Origin: Chania multitudinisentens RB-25
GTDB lineage: Bacteria > Pseudomonadota > Gammaproteobacteria > Enterobacterales > Enterobacteriaceae
Direction of reading: 5' to 3'
DNA: 64,000 nt
Assembly (NCBI RefSeq): GCF_000520015.2
Contig: NZ_CP007044.2
Span: 2,852,001 to 2,916,000 of the forward strand
A program made the position numbers and the translations under genes. This document shows, in pieces, positions 7,824-14,864 of the stretch (within the stretch, counting starts at the first letter, position 1; each line of letters opens with the position of its first letter). Under the pieces are notes generated by a model. That model had not been told where the DNA came from. It saw only the letters and a program-made list of their open reading frames with translations, and did not search any database.

Positions 7824-9965
7824 ATGGAAAAGATAATTCCGACGCTGGTGTTGCAAGGTGAAACGAATGAATGCGGCTTGGCCTGCATCGCCATGATGGC
7901 CGAGATGCAGGGTATCCGTGCGCCGCTGGAAAATTTGCGTGAGCGCTATCCGGCTTCACAACACGGCATCTCGTTGACCACGCTGTGTACTATTATGTCA
8001 GAATTGGCCATGCCAGCCTATCCGGTGGCGTTTGAGCATGATGAACTGGCCGAATTGCCGTTGCCTGCCATTTTACATTACGGTGCCAGCCACTATGTAC
8101 TGCTGGCTTATCGTCAGGAGAATTACGTCTGCGTCATGAATCCGGCGATGGGTCAGCAACTGCTGCCGATAGCGTCTTTAAAACGGGAAATCAGTGGCTA
8201 TGCGCTGGTGCTGGACAGTGGAGCACAGACCGCTCCCAAGGTGCAGGCTAATGTGAAACGCAGTACGCGTTTCCGTGCTCTGGAGTGCATGAGCCTGAAA
8301 GAAACCGCAGGTATGCGCGGTATTTACTGGTTGATGGTGTTGGCATTTCTGATTTCACTTACCCTGTTTATCATGCCAACGATGGTCAGTACCGCCATCA
8401 ACAAAGTATTCTCCTCGGCAGGGGAAACGGATTTCCCGTATTTCTATTTCCTGTTGGCATTTGTGGTGTCGACTACTCTGGCATTTGCCGTGCGCTGGCT
8501 CACCGAACGGTTTGTTAAACGTTTCGTGGTGGTTAACAGCGTGGCGGGTTTCTCGCGCTTACTGAGTAATTCGCTGAACTTTTTCGATAAACGTGCGCCG
8601 GGTGAGGTATTCAGCCGTTTTGCCAACTGGCAAATGGCCTCCGGGATTAAAATTGAGTTGGATAACGGCCTGCGTACCGACTGGATCATCGGTGCGATTG
8701 CCTTGGCGGTGATGTGTTACATGAGCCCGCTGTTGGCGATGGTGTCGGGTATTGGTGTCACATTGATGGGGTTGGTCAGCGTCTGGGCTATCTATCGTGA
8801 CCGTTTTTACACGCAGCAGATGCAGGCTAAAACAGCTGAACAGAGTGATTTTATTCTGGAAAGCATTCAGGGTTTTTCCACCATCAAATCGGCCAGCTTG
8901 GATAACCAGCGTAAAGGTCTGTTTGCCAAGTATGCACTGTCATTATTCGCCTGCCGTCAGCGGCAAAAAATTTATGAGCAGGTAAAAAGCAGTCTGTATC
9001 AGATGATTGGCAGTCTGGAGATGGTGTGCTTTATGTTCCTGGCGTTGCCATTGCTGAAAAACGGCACCATTACGCTGGGTGAGTTCTTTGCCTACAGTTT
9101 TGTGCGCCAAATTTTTACCTCGTACATCACCAAAATTTTCTATGCCATTCTGCAAAAGAACCAGCTCCACGTCATCGATACCCGCGCGCGCGATCTGTTC
9201 CCTGCCTTACCGGAGCAGAATGGATCAGATGAGGCCATTCCTGCGGCGCTCCCGACGTTCACTGCGCAATTGCGCTATCACAATATTGTTTTTGCTTATG
9301 ATGCCCAACAACCGGTATTGCAGAGTTTGTCGCTGTCATTGAAATCAGGCCAAAGCATTGCCATTGTGGGGGAGTCTGGAGCAGGTAAAAGCACTTTGCT
9401 GAAAGTGATGAGCGGCCTGATGGCGCCGCAGCAAGGTGAGGTGATTGTAGATGGTGAACCGGTTGATTACCGCCAGGTTGGTTCTCTGTTCTTTCTGCAA
9501 AGTCAGGAGGATATTTTATTCAATGCCTCGGTGTTGCAAAACATCACGCTGTTTGATGACCAGTTTGATGCGCAGAAATATCGGCAGATTGAGCATTCTC
9601 TCAAGGGGCTGAATTTGACTCCGGTGGTGGAAAAGCTGCCGGGTGGCCTGAATGCTCTGATCCGTGAAAGCCATGCCGGGCTGTCATTAGGCCAACGCCA
9701 GCGTTTGCTGCTGGCGCGCGCGATGTACAGCGATTGTCCGGTTCTAGTGTTGGATGAACCCACCGCTAATCTGGATGAAGAGACGGCACATCGGGTGATG
9801 ACTACCTTGCTGGCGCACTGCCGTGAATACCATAAAACACTGATCACCGTTACGCACAGCGAGAGCGTCTTGCCGATGTTCGATCACGTTTATCGTCTGT
9901 CCAAGGGGCGCATGGAAAGCGTCTCTACAGAATTTGAGCCTCAACCCACCCTGGCGATGTGCTGA
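7824..9965 (+). CDS. Peptidase-C39 ABC exporter (bacteriocin/microcin-type, PCAT)
   Basis: A 713-residue exporter with three parts. Residues 1-135 form a C39 leader peptidase, with Q11 for the oxyanion hole, catalytic Cys17 in NECGLACIAMMA and His90 in GASHYVLL. Position 106, sixteen residues after the His, is Asn (MNPAMG) where CvaB-type enzymes have Asp. Residues about 160-440 form the membrane domain. The C-terminal ATPase has Walker A GESGAGKST (about 516-524), a signature LSLGQRQR in place of LSGGQ, Walker B LVLDEPTANLD and the H-loop TVTHS. PCATs cut double-glycine leaders and export the product; the only such substrate nearby is the peptide at 6460. No HlyD/CvaA adaptor is encoded nearby. 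Cys17 rules out an HlyB-type dead domain, and papain-like Cys-His-Asn triads make activity plausible. Confidence 0.95.
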   Translation: MEKIIPTLVLQGETNECGLACIAMMAEMQGIRAPLENLRERYPASQHGISLTTLCTIMSELAMPAYPVAFEHDELAELPLPAILHYGASHYVLLAYRQENYVCVMNPAMGQQLLPIASLKREISGYALVLDSGAQTAPKVQANVKRSTRFRALECMSLKETAGMRGIYWLMVLAFLISLTLFIMPTMVSTAINKVFSSAGETDFPYFYFLLAFVVSTTLAFAVRWLTERFVKRFVVVNSVAGFSRLLSNSLNFFDKRAPGEVFSRFANWQMASGIKIELDNGLRTDWIIGAIALAVMCYMSPLLAMVSGIGVTLMGLVSVWAIYRDRFYTQQMQAKTAEQSDFILESIQGFSTIKSASLDNQRKGLFAKYALSLFACRQRQKIYEQVKSSLYQMIGSLEMVCFMFLALPLLKNGTITLGEFFAYSFVRQIFTSYITKIFYAILQKNQLHVIDTRARDLFPALPEQNGSDEAIPAALPTFTAQLRYHNIVFAYDAQQPVLQSLSLSLKSGQSIAIVGESGAGKSTLLKVMSGLMAPQQGEVIVDGEPVDYRQVGSLFFLQSQEDILFNASVLQNITLFDDQFDAQKYRQIEHSLKGLNLTPVVEKLPGGLNALIRESHAGLSLGQRQRLLLARAMYSDCPVLVLDEPTANLDEETAHRVMTTLLAHCREYHKTLITVTHSESVLPMFDHVYRLSKGRMESVSTEFEPQPTLAMC

Positions 9966-10024
9966 TGTTATTGCTCCGCCTCCCCTGATTTTTATATCTT
10001 TTTGTTTTTAAAACTCATTATGTT

Positions 10025-10058
10025 TCTCGGATTACGACCAGATGGCCGTAATCCGAGA
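10025..10058. terminator. Hairpin between the convergent exporter and katA genes
   Basis: Perfect 12-bp stem TCTCGGATTACG / CGTAATCCGAGA with a 10-base loop, midway between two convergent stop codons. Neither side has a clear T-run immediately after, so it may act as a Rho-assisted or processing hairpin. Confidence 0.5.
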
Positions 10059-10114
10059 GGGTTATACAGAGAGTGCAGGTATCACGTCTGTGGTTTTGGT
10101 CACAACATGATTGA

Positions 10115-11551
10115 TTATTTCAAACCCAGCGCTTTGGCGACGCCTGCGCCGTAATCAGGGTGGACTTTGGTAAACAGTTCAACCTGGCGGCGCTGGATCT
10201 GCTCCGGCACCTGCGACAGTTCCCCGGCAATGCGGGTAAACATGCGTTGATGCTCTTCGGCGCTCAGCAGATTAAACAGCGCACGCGGCTGGCTGTAGTA
10301 ATCTTCATCTTCACGATGATTCCAGTGATCTGCCGCACCTTCGATGCTCAACGGTGGTTCGCTGAAATCCGGTTGTTCCTGGAACAAGCCGAAGCTGTTG
10401 GGTTCATAGGTTACGCCGTTGCCGCTATTACCATCCACGCGCATGGCTCCATCACGATGGTAGTTATGGAACGGGCATTTTGCCGCGTTAACCGGGATTT
10501 GATGGTGGTTGACCCCGAGGCGGTAGCGGTGTGCATCACCGTAAGAGAACAAACGGCCCTGCAACATTCTATCCGGTGAGAAACCGATGCCTGGCACCAC
10601 GTTGGCCGGGCTCATCGCGACTTGTTCCACTTCCGAGAAATAGTTATCCGGGTTGCGATTGAGTTCGAAGAAGCCAACATCGATTAGTGGGTAATCAGCG
10701 TGTGGCCAGACTTTGGTCAGGTCAAACGGGTTATACGGGGTTTGTGAGGCTTCGTGCTCCGGCATGATCTGAACTTGCAGCTTCCAGCGTGGGAAATCGC
10801 CTTGCTTGATCGCATCGTACAAATCGCGTTGTGAACTTTCACGGTCTTTGGCGATGATCGCTTCTGCTTCATCATCCATCAGGTTTTCGATGCCTTGTTC
10901 GCAGCGGAAGTGGAATTTCACCCAGAAACGCTCGTTATTGGCATTGATAAAACTGAAAGTATGGCTGCCGAAACCGTGCATGTGGCGGTAAGATTTAGGA
11001 AGACCACGGTCAGTGAAATCGATGGTCAACTGGTGCAGGGCTTCCGGTAGGTGCGAGAAGAAATCCCATTTGTAGACCGGGTTGCGCAGGTTAGTGTGCG
11101 GATCGCGTTTCACTACATGGTTGAGATCGGGGAATTTCAACGGATCGCGCAGATAAAAGACCGGCGTGTCGTTGCCAACCAGATCCCAGTTACCTTCTTC
11201 GGTGTAAAATTTTATCGAAAAACCACGGATATCACGTTCTGCATCGGCCGCACCACGCTCACCGGCAACGGTAGAAAAGCGGATGAATAATTCGGTTTTT
11301 TTGCCAATGTTAGAGAAGATTTTTGCGCGGGTGTATTGAGTGATGTCATGAGTCACAGTGAAGGTGCCATATGCACCGGAACCTTTAGCGTGCATACGGC
11401 GTTCTGGGATCACTTCACGGTCAAAATGCGCCAGCTTTTCCAGGAACCACACGTCTTGTAGCAGCATTGGGCCACGTTTCCCGGCGGTGATCACATTATT
11501 ATTATTAACAACGGGTGCGCCAGCCGCAGTGGTTAATCCTTTCTTGCTCAT
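10115..11551 (-). CDS. katA: KatA, monofunctional haem catalase (clade 3)
   Basis: Degrades hydrogen peroxide in the cytoplasm. The 478-residue protein is close to Proteus mirabilis catalase along its whole length. It has the distal His54 in ERRMHAKGSGAYGTF, the conserved GNDTPVFYLRDPLKFPDLNH block (distal Asn region), the haem-ligating Tyr in RLFSYGDAHRYRLGVNHHQIPVN, and a C-terminus VHPDYGAGVAKALG. It lacks the flavodoxin-like C-terminal domain of large-subunit catalases such as KatE. ATG 11551 follows AAGGAGCAATTA. It is monocistronic and convergent with the exporter. No peroxide-regulator site was identified with confidence in the 425 bases upstream. Confidence 0.97.
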   Translation of the reverse strand: MSKKGLTTAAGAPVVNNNNVITAGKRGPMLLQDVWFLEKLAHFDREVIPERRMHAKGSGAYGTFTVTHDITQYTRAKIFSNIGKKTELFIRFSTVAGERGAADAERDIRGFSIKFYTEEGNWDLVGNDTPVFYLRDPLKFPDLNHVVKRDPHTNLRNPVYKWDFFSHLPEALHQLTIDFTDRGLPKSYRHMHGFGSHTFSFINANNERFWVKFHFRCEQGIENLMDDEAEAIIAKDRESSQRDLYDAIKQGDFPRWKLQVQIMPEHEASQTPYNPFDLTKVWPHADYPLIDVGFFELNRNPDNYFSEVEQVAMSPANVVPGIGFSPDRMLQGRLFSYGDAHRYRLGVNHHQIPVNAAKCPFHNYHRDGAMRVDGNSGNGVTYEPNSFGLFQEQPDFSEPPLSIEGAADHWNHREDEDYYSQPRALFNLLSAEEHQRMFTRIAGELSQVPEQIQRRQVELFTKVHPDYGAGVAKALGLK

Positions 11552-11977
11552 TAATTGCTCCTTACTGTGTTGCAGTTAAGTTGAGTACTTCTACTCGGGT
11601 GATTTAAGCCATAAAAAAGCGCTAGGCTTGCTGGCTTATATCAATGACATTACTAGTTGTAGCTCTATTATTGACAAGGGGCAAATAGGTACAGGTTATC
11701 GTTGCAATACAGGAGTCAAGAATTCTCTTTTCTTATAATTTATTGAAAACTTAGAAAGTTATAACATCGAACTGCTGAGGAACGGGGTTTGCACTGGCTG
11801 TTTAAGTGTTCCCTCAGCCCCTTACTCTACGAATGAAATAATTTTGGTAAACAATAGCGTTTGGCAGCGGGTGAAAAGTGGTTTACAGACGTTGGTGTAC
11901 CCTTCATCTTTCAAGCTATGGTGTCGTTGGCGATCGCTTGAAAGCGATTGGGTGGTTCAAGAATGCAGGAGAAAGCA
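11552..11977. other. Divergent katA / yfaY control region with an ERIC fragment
   Basis: Holds the leaders of katA (minus) and yfaY (plus). An ERIC end in reverse orientation (11895-11930, GTGTACCCTTCATCTTTC then GTCGTTGG) lies near yfaY. An imperfect inverted repeat, GCTGAGGAAC with GTTCCCTCAGC, spans about 11772-11821. No open frame with a credible start. Confidence 0.45.
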
Positions 11978-13174
11978 ATGTTAAGGATAGAAATGCTTAG
12001 CACCGGTGATGAGGTGCTGCATGGGCAAATTATAGATACCAATGCTGCCTGGCTGGCAGATTATCTGTTCCAGCAGGGATTACCGATGAGTGGGCGTGAA
12101 ACAGTGGGAGACAGCCTATCTTCGTTGGTAGAAATATTGCAGGAGCGCAGCCATATTGCCGATGTGCTGATCGTCAATGGTGGCCTGGGGCCGACCAGCG
12201 ACGATCTTAGCGCGTTGGCGGCGGCTAATGCCTGTGGCGTTGAGTTGGTTGAACACCCTGAATGGATTGCACGTATGGAAGCGTATTTCGCCGAGCGTGG
12301 CCGCCCGATGGCGGCTTCCAATCGTAAGCAGGCACAGCTCCCGGCCAATGCTGAAATGCTGGATAACCGTGTGGGTACTGCCTGTGGCTTTACGTTGCAG
12401 CTTAATAAATGCCGGATGTTTTTCACGCCAGGCGTACCCTCTGAATTCAAAGTGATGGTTGAAGAACAGATTTTACCGCGCCTGCGGCAAAGCATGACGC
12501 TGCCGGAGCCGCCGCTGTGCCTGCGTTTAACCACGTTTGGTACGTCAGAAAGCGATCTTGCTGCGGAACTGGATGGCATGACGCTACCGCCAGAGGTGGT
12601 GCTGGGGTATCGTTCTTCCAGCCCGATTATTGAATTGAAGCTGACAGGCCCACGTACTCAACAGGCGGCGATGGAACAAGCGTGGGAGCGGGTGCGTAGC
12701 GTTGCCGGTGATAACCGGATTTTCGAAGGTATGGTGGGGCTACCAGCTATGTTGGCAGAACGTTTGCAGCAACAAGGGCTGAAGTTGGCGCTCAGTGAGC
12801 AGTTCACCGCCGGTTTAATCAATCTGCAATTGCAGAACGAAGCGGCACCGCTGGCGGGTGGTGAATTGTTGCCCGCGCATTGTTCCGAAACGCTGGAAAC
12901 AGTGTTGGCACGCGCCCAGTCTTTAGCGCAACTTACCGGTGCGCAGTTGGCGCTGGCGGTCAGTGCGATGGAAGGGGAACGCGTTAGTGTTGCTTTGCAT
13001 ACACCAAAAGGCGGTATAGGTCAGACAGTGAACTATCGCGCAGCACGCCATGGCCTACGTTTGCGCCAGGAGTCGGTGGCAATGCTGGCGCTGGATATGC
13101 TGCGCCGTTGGTTGAATGGCGAAACAGTGTGCGGAAAAAACAGTTGGCTGGAAATTGTGGAAGTCATCGAGTAA
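11978..13174 (+). CDS. yfaY: YfaY, CinA-family protein (NMN deamidase-related)
   Basis: A 398-residue CinA-like protein. The N-terminal MoaB/MogA-type domain is intact: MLSTGDEVLHGQIIDTNAAWLA, VNGGLGPTSDDLSALAA, GTACGFTLQLN and FFTPGVPSEFKVM match E. coli YfaY. The C-terminal domain, which is a nicotinamide-mononucleotide deamidase (PncC) in canonical CinA, has SEQFTAGLI where active enzymes have the ESxTGG-type motif, so deamidase activity is doubtful, as for E. coli YfaY. I chose ATG 11978 (MLRIEMLSTGDEV) with AGGAG 6 bases upstream over a TTG at 11948. The gene neighbours nrdAB-yfaE convergently, as in E. coli. Confidence 0.93.
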   Translation: MLRIEMLSTGDEVLHGQIIDTNAAWLADYLFQQGLPMSGRETVGDSLSSLVEILQERSHIADVLIVNGGLGPTSDDLSALAAANACGVELVEHPEWIARMEAYFAERGRPMAASNRKQAQLPANAEMLDNRVGTACGFTLQLNKCRMFFTPGVPSEFKVMVEEQILPRLRQSMTLPEPPLCLRLTTFGTSESDLAAELDGMTLPPEVVLGYRSSSPIIELKLTGPRTQQAAMEQAWERVRSVAGDNRIFEGMVGLPAMLAERLQQQGLKLALSEQFTAGLINLQLQNEAAPLAGGELLPAHCSETLETVLARAQSLAQLTGAQLALAVSAMEGERVSVALHTPKGGIGQTVNYRAARHGLRLRQESVAMLALDMLRRWLNGETVCGKNSWLEIVEVIE

Positions 13175-13335
13175 CCAATACCGTCATCATGATGGTATAT
13201 CCCTTATTAATCATGATATTATAAGGGATGTTCGACGTGGTATTATGCTGCTACACGCTTTGCGGGTTGGCAATCTACCAGAAAGATACCACTATCCTGA
13301 TGTCGTTAACCTGTATGTGAAATGGTGATCGTTGG

Positions 13336-13355
13336 GCGGGGGAAACCCCGCTTTT
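13336..13355 (+). terminator. Intrinsic terminator downstream of yfaY
   Basis: GC-rich 6-bp stem GCGGGG / CCCCGC with a GAAA loop followed by TTTT. It lies 160 bases after yfaY and just before the convergent yfaE stop. A weaker hairpin (ATCCCTTAT / ATAAGGGAT, 13199-13229) lies nearer to yfaY. Confidence 0.6.
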
Positions 13356-13388
13356 GGGTATCTGGACGCGAGTTTCAGGCACCCGATT

Positions 13389-13658
13389 TTATATTTCCAG
13401 CTCAATATCGACCAACGGCATACAGCAGCAGGGCAGAATCTCCCCTTCATTGATAAAGGCCAGCGGCTGTTGGCGATAGGCAACTTTACCTTTCAGTAAT
13501 TTCATACGGCAGGCACCGCAATAACCGGAACGGCACTGGTATTCCACCGGGACGTCGTGCAGTTCCAGTACCTCAAGCAGGCAGTTTTCACCTTCGGGGC
13601 AGGAGAGCTGCGTGCCGGTAGCACGCAGCGTAACGGTTGGCGTCGTTGAGGCGGCCAT
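13389..13658 (-). CDS. yfaE: YfaE, 2Fe-2S ferredoxin for ribonucleotide reductase maintenance
   Basis: A small plant-type ferredoxin of 89 residues with cluster motif CRSGYCGACRMKL (C-x4-C-x2-C) and a fourth cysteine in the ILPCCC tail. In E. coli YfaE reduces the met form of NrdB and helps rebuild its diferric-tyrosyl cofactor. It starts 6 bases after the nrdB stop, so it is the third gene of the nrdA-nrdB-yfaE operon. The PLAFINEGEILPCCC and DIELEI ends match E. coli, which supports the frame. The N-terminus (MAASTTPTVTL) is a few residues longer than in E. coli. Confidence 0.95.
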   Translation of the reverse strand: MAASTTPTVTLRATGTQLSCPEGENCLLEVLELHDVPVEYQCRSGYCGACRMKLLKGKVAYRQQPLAFINEGEILPCCCMPLVDIELEI

Positions 13659-13664
13659 GGTCGT

Positions 13665-14795
13665 TTACAACTCGAAATCGCTCAGGTCGTCAGCATTGAC
13701 CTCTGAGTCAATCTGGCCCACCAGATAAGAACTGACTTCCACTTCCTGCGGTGCCACCTGCACGTTGTCAGACACCAACCAAGCGTTAATCCACGGAATA
13801 GGGTTAGAGCGGGTCTGGAATGGCAACTCTAAACCAACGGCCTGCATACGGATATTGGTGATGTACTCTACGTACTGGCACAGAATGTCTTTATTCAAAC
13901 CAATCATGGAACCATCACGGAACAGGTATTCTGCCCACTCTTTTTCCTGCTGCGCCGCCAGCACAAACAGGTCATAGCAGGCTTGCTGACATTCTACGGC
14001 AATCTCTGCCATTTCCGGGTCATCTGCACCTGAACGCATCAGGTTCAGCATATGCTGGGTGCCGGTCAGATGCAGCGCTTCGTCACGGGCGATCAGTTTG
14101 ATGATTTTGGCATTGCCTTCCATTAACTCACGTTCTGCAAAGGCAAATGAACAGGCGAAGCTGACATAAAAACGGATGGCTTCCAGCGCGTTAACGCTCA
14201 TCAGGCACAGATAAAGCTGCTTTTTCATCACGCGCAGATTGACGGTAACGGCTTTACCATTGACCTGATGCGTGCCTTCACCCAGCAGATGATAGTAGCT
14301 GGTCATTTCGATCAGATCGTCGTAATAGCCGGAAATGTCTTTCGCGCGCTTGAGGATCTCTTCGTTGGTGACAATATCGTCAAACACCAGCGCAGGATCG
14401 TTAACGATGTTGCGGATGATGTGTGTGTAAGAACGTGAGTGAATGGTTTCCGAGAATGACCAGGTTTCAACCCAGGTTTCCAGTTCTGGGATCGAAATCA
14501 GCGGTAAAAACGCCACGTTCGGGCTGCGGCCCTGAATAGAGTCCAGCAATGTCTGGTATTTCAGGTTACTGATAAAAATGTGTTTTTCATGGTCTGGCAA
14601 GGCTTGATAATCGATGCGATCGCGCGAGACATCAACCTCTTCCGGGCGCCAGAAAAAGGAAAGCTGTTTTTCGATCAGCTTTTCAAAAATTTCGTGTTTC
14701 TGCTGGTCAAAACGCGCCACGTTGACTGGCTGGCCGAAAAACATCGGCTCAAGCAACTGGTCGTTTTTATTCTGAGAAAAAGTGGTGTAAGCCAT
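13665..14795 (-). CDS. nrdB: NrdB, class Ia ribonucleotide reductase beta subunit
   Basis: A 376-residue radical-generating subunit, the same length as E. coli NrdB. ATG 14795 gives MAYTTFSQNKND; an upstream in-frame start at 14861 lies almost at the nrdA stop and has no homology. Di-iron and radical residues are visible: Asp in LPDHEKHIF, Glu/His/Tyr in ETWSFSETIHSRSYTHI, and the later carboxylate pairs in FAERELMEGNAK and LIARDEALHLTGTQH. The C-terminus ends SYLVGQIDSEVNADDLSDFEL, whose acidic tail docks into NrdA. It lies 69 bases after nrdA. Confidence 0.98.
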   Translation of the reverse strand: MAYTTFSQNKNDQLLEPMFFGQPVNVARFDQQKHEIFEKLIEKQLSFFWRPEEVDVSRDRIDYQALPDHEKHIFISNLKYQTLLDSIQGRSPNVAFLPLISIPELETWVETWSFSETIHSRSYTHIIRNIVNDPALVFDDIVTNEEILKRAKDISGYYDDLIEMTSYYHLLGEGTHQVNGKAVTVNLRVMKKQLYLCLMSVNALEAIRFYVSFACSFAFAERELMEGNAKIIKLIARDEALHLTGTQHMLNLMRSGADDPEMAEIAVECQQACYDLFVLAAQQEKEWAEYLFRDGSMIGLNKDILCQYVEYITNIRMQAVGLELPFQTRSNPIPWINAWLVSDNVQVAPQEVEVSSYLVGQIDSEVNADDLSDFEL

Positions 14796-14864
14796 AAGCT
14801 TGAATCCATGAGTACCGTGCTGAATTGAAGGGGCCGGAAGCGTTCCGGCCCAGAGTGTCAAACC

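Noticed and set aside
13199..13229. Hairpin ATCCCTTAT / ATAAGGGAT as the yfaY terminator
   Set aside because: AT-rich stem with a 13-base loop and no T-run; the GC-rich hairpin at 13336-13355 is the better candidate.
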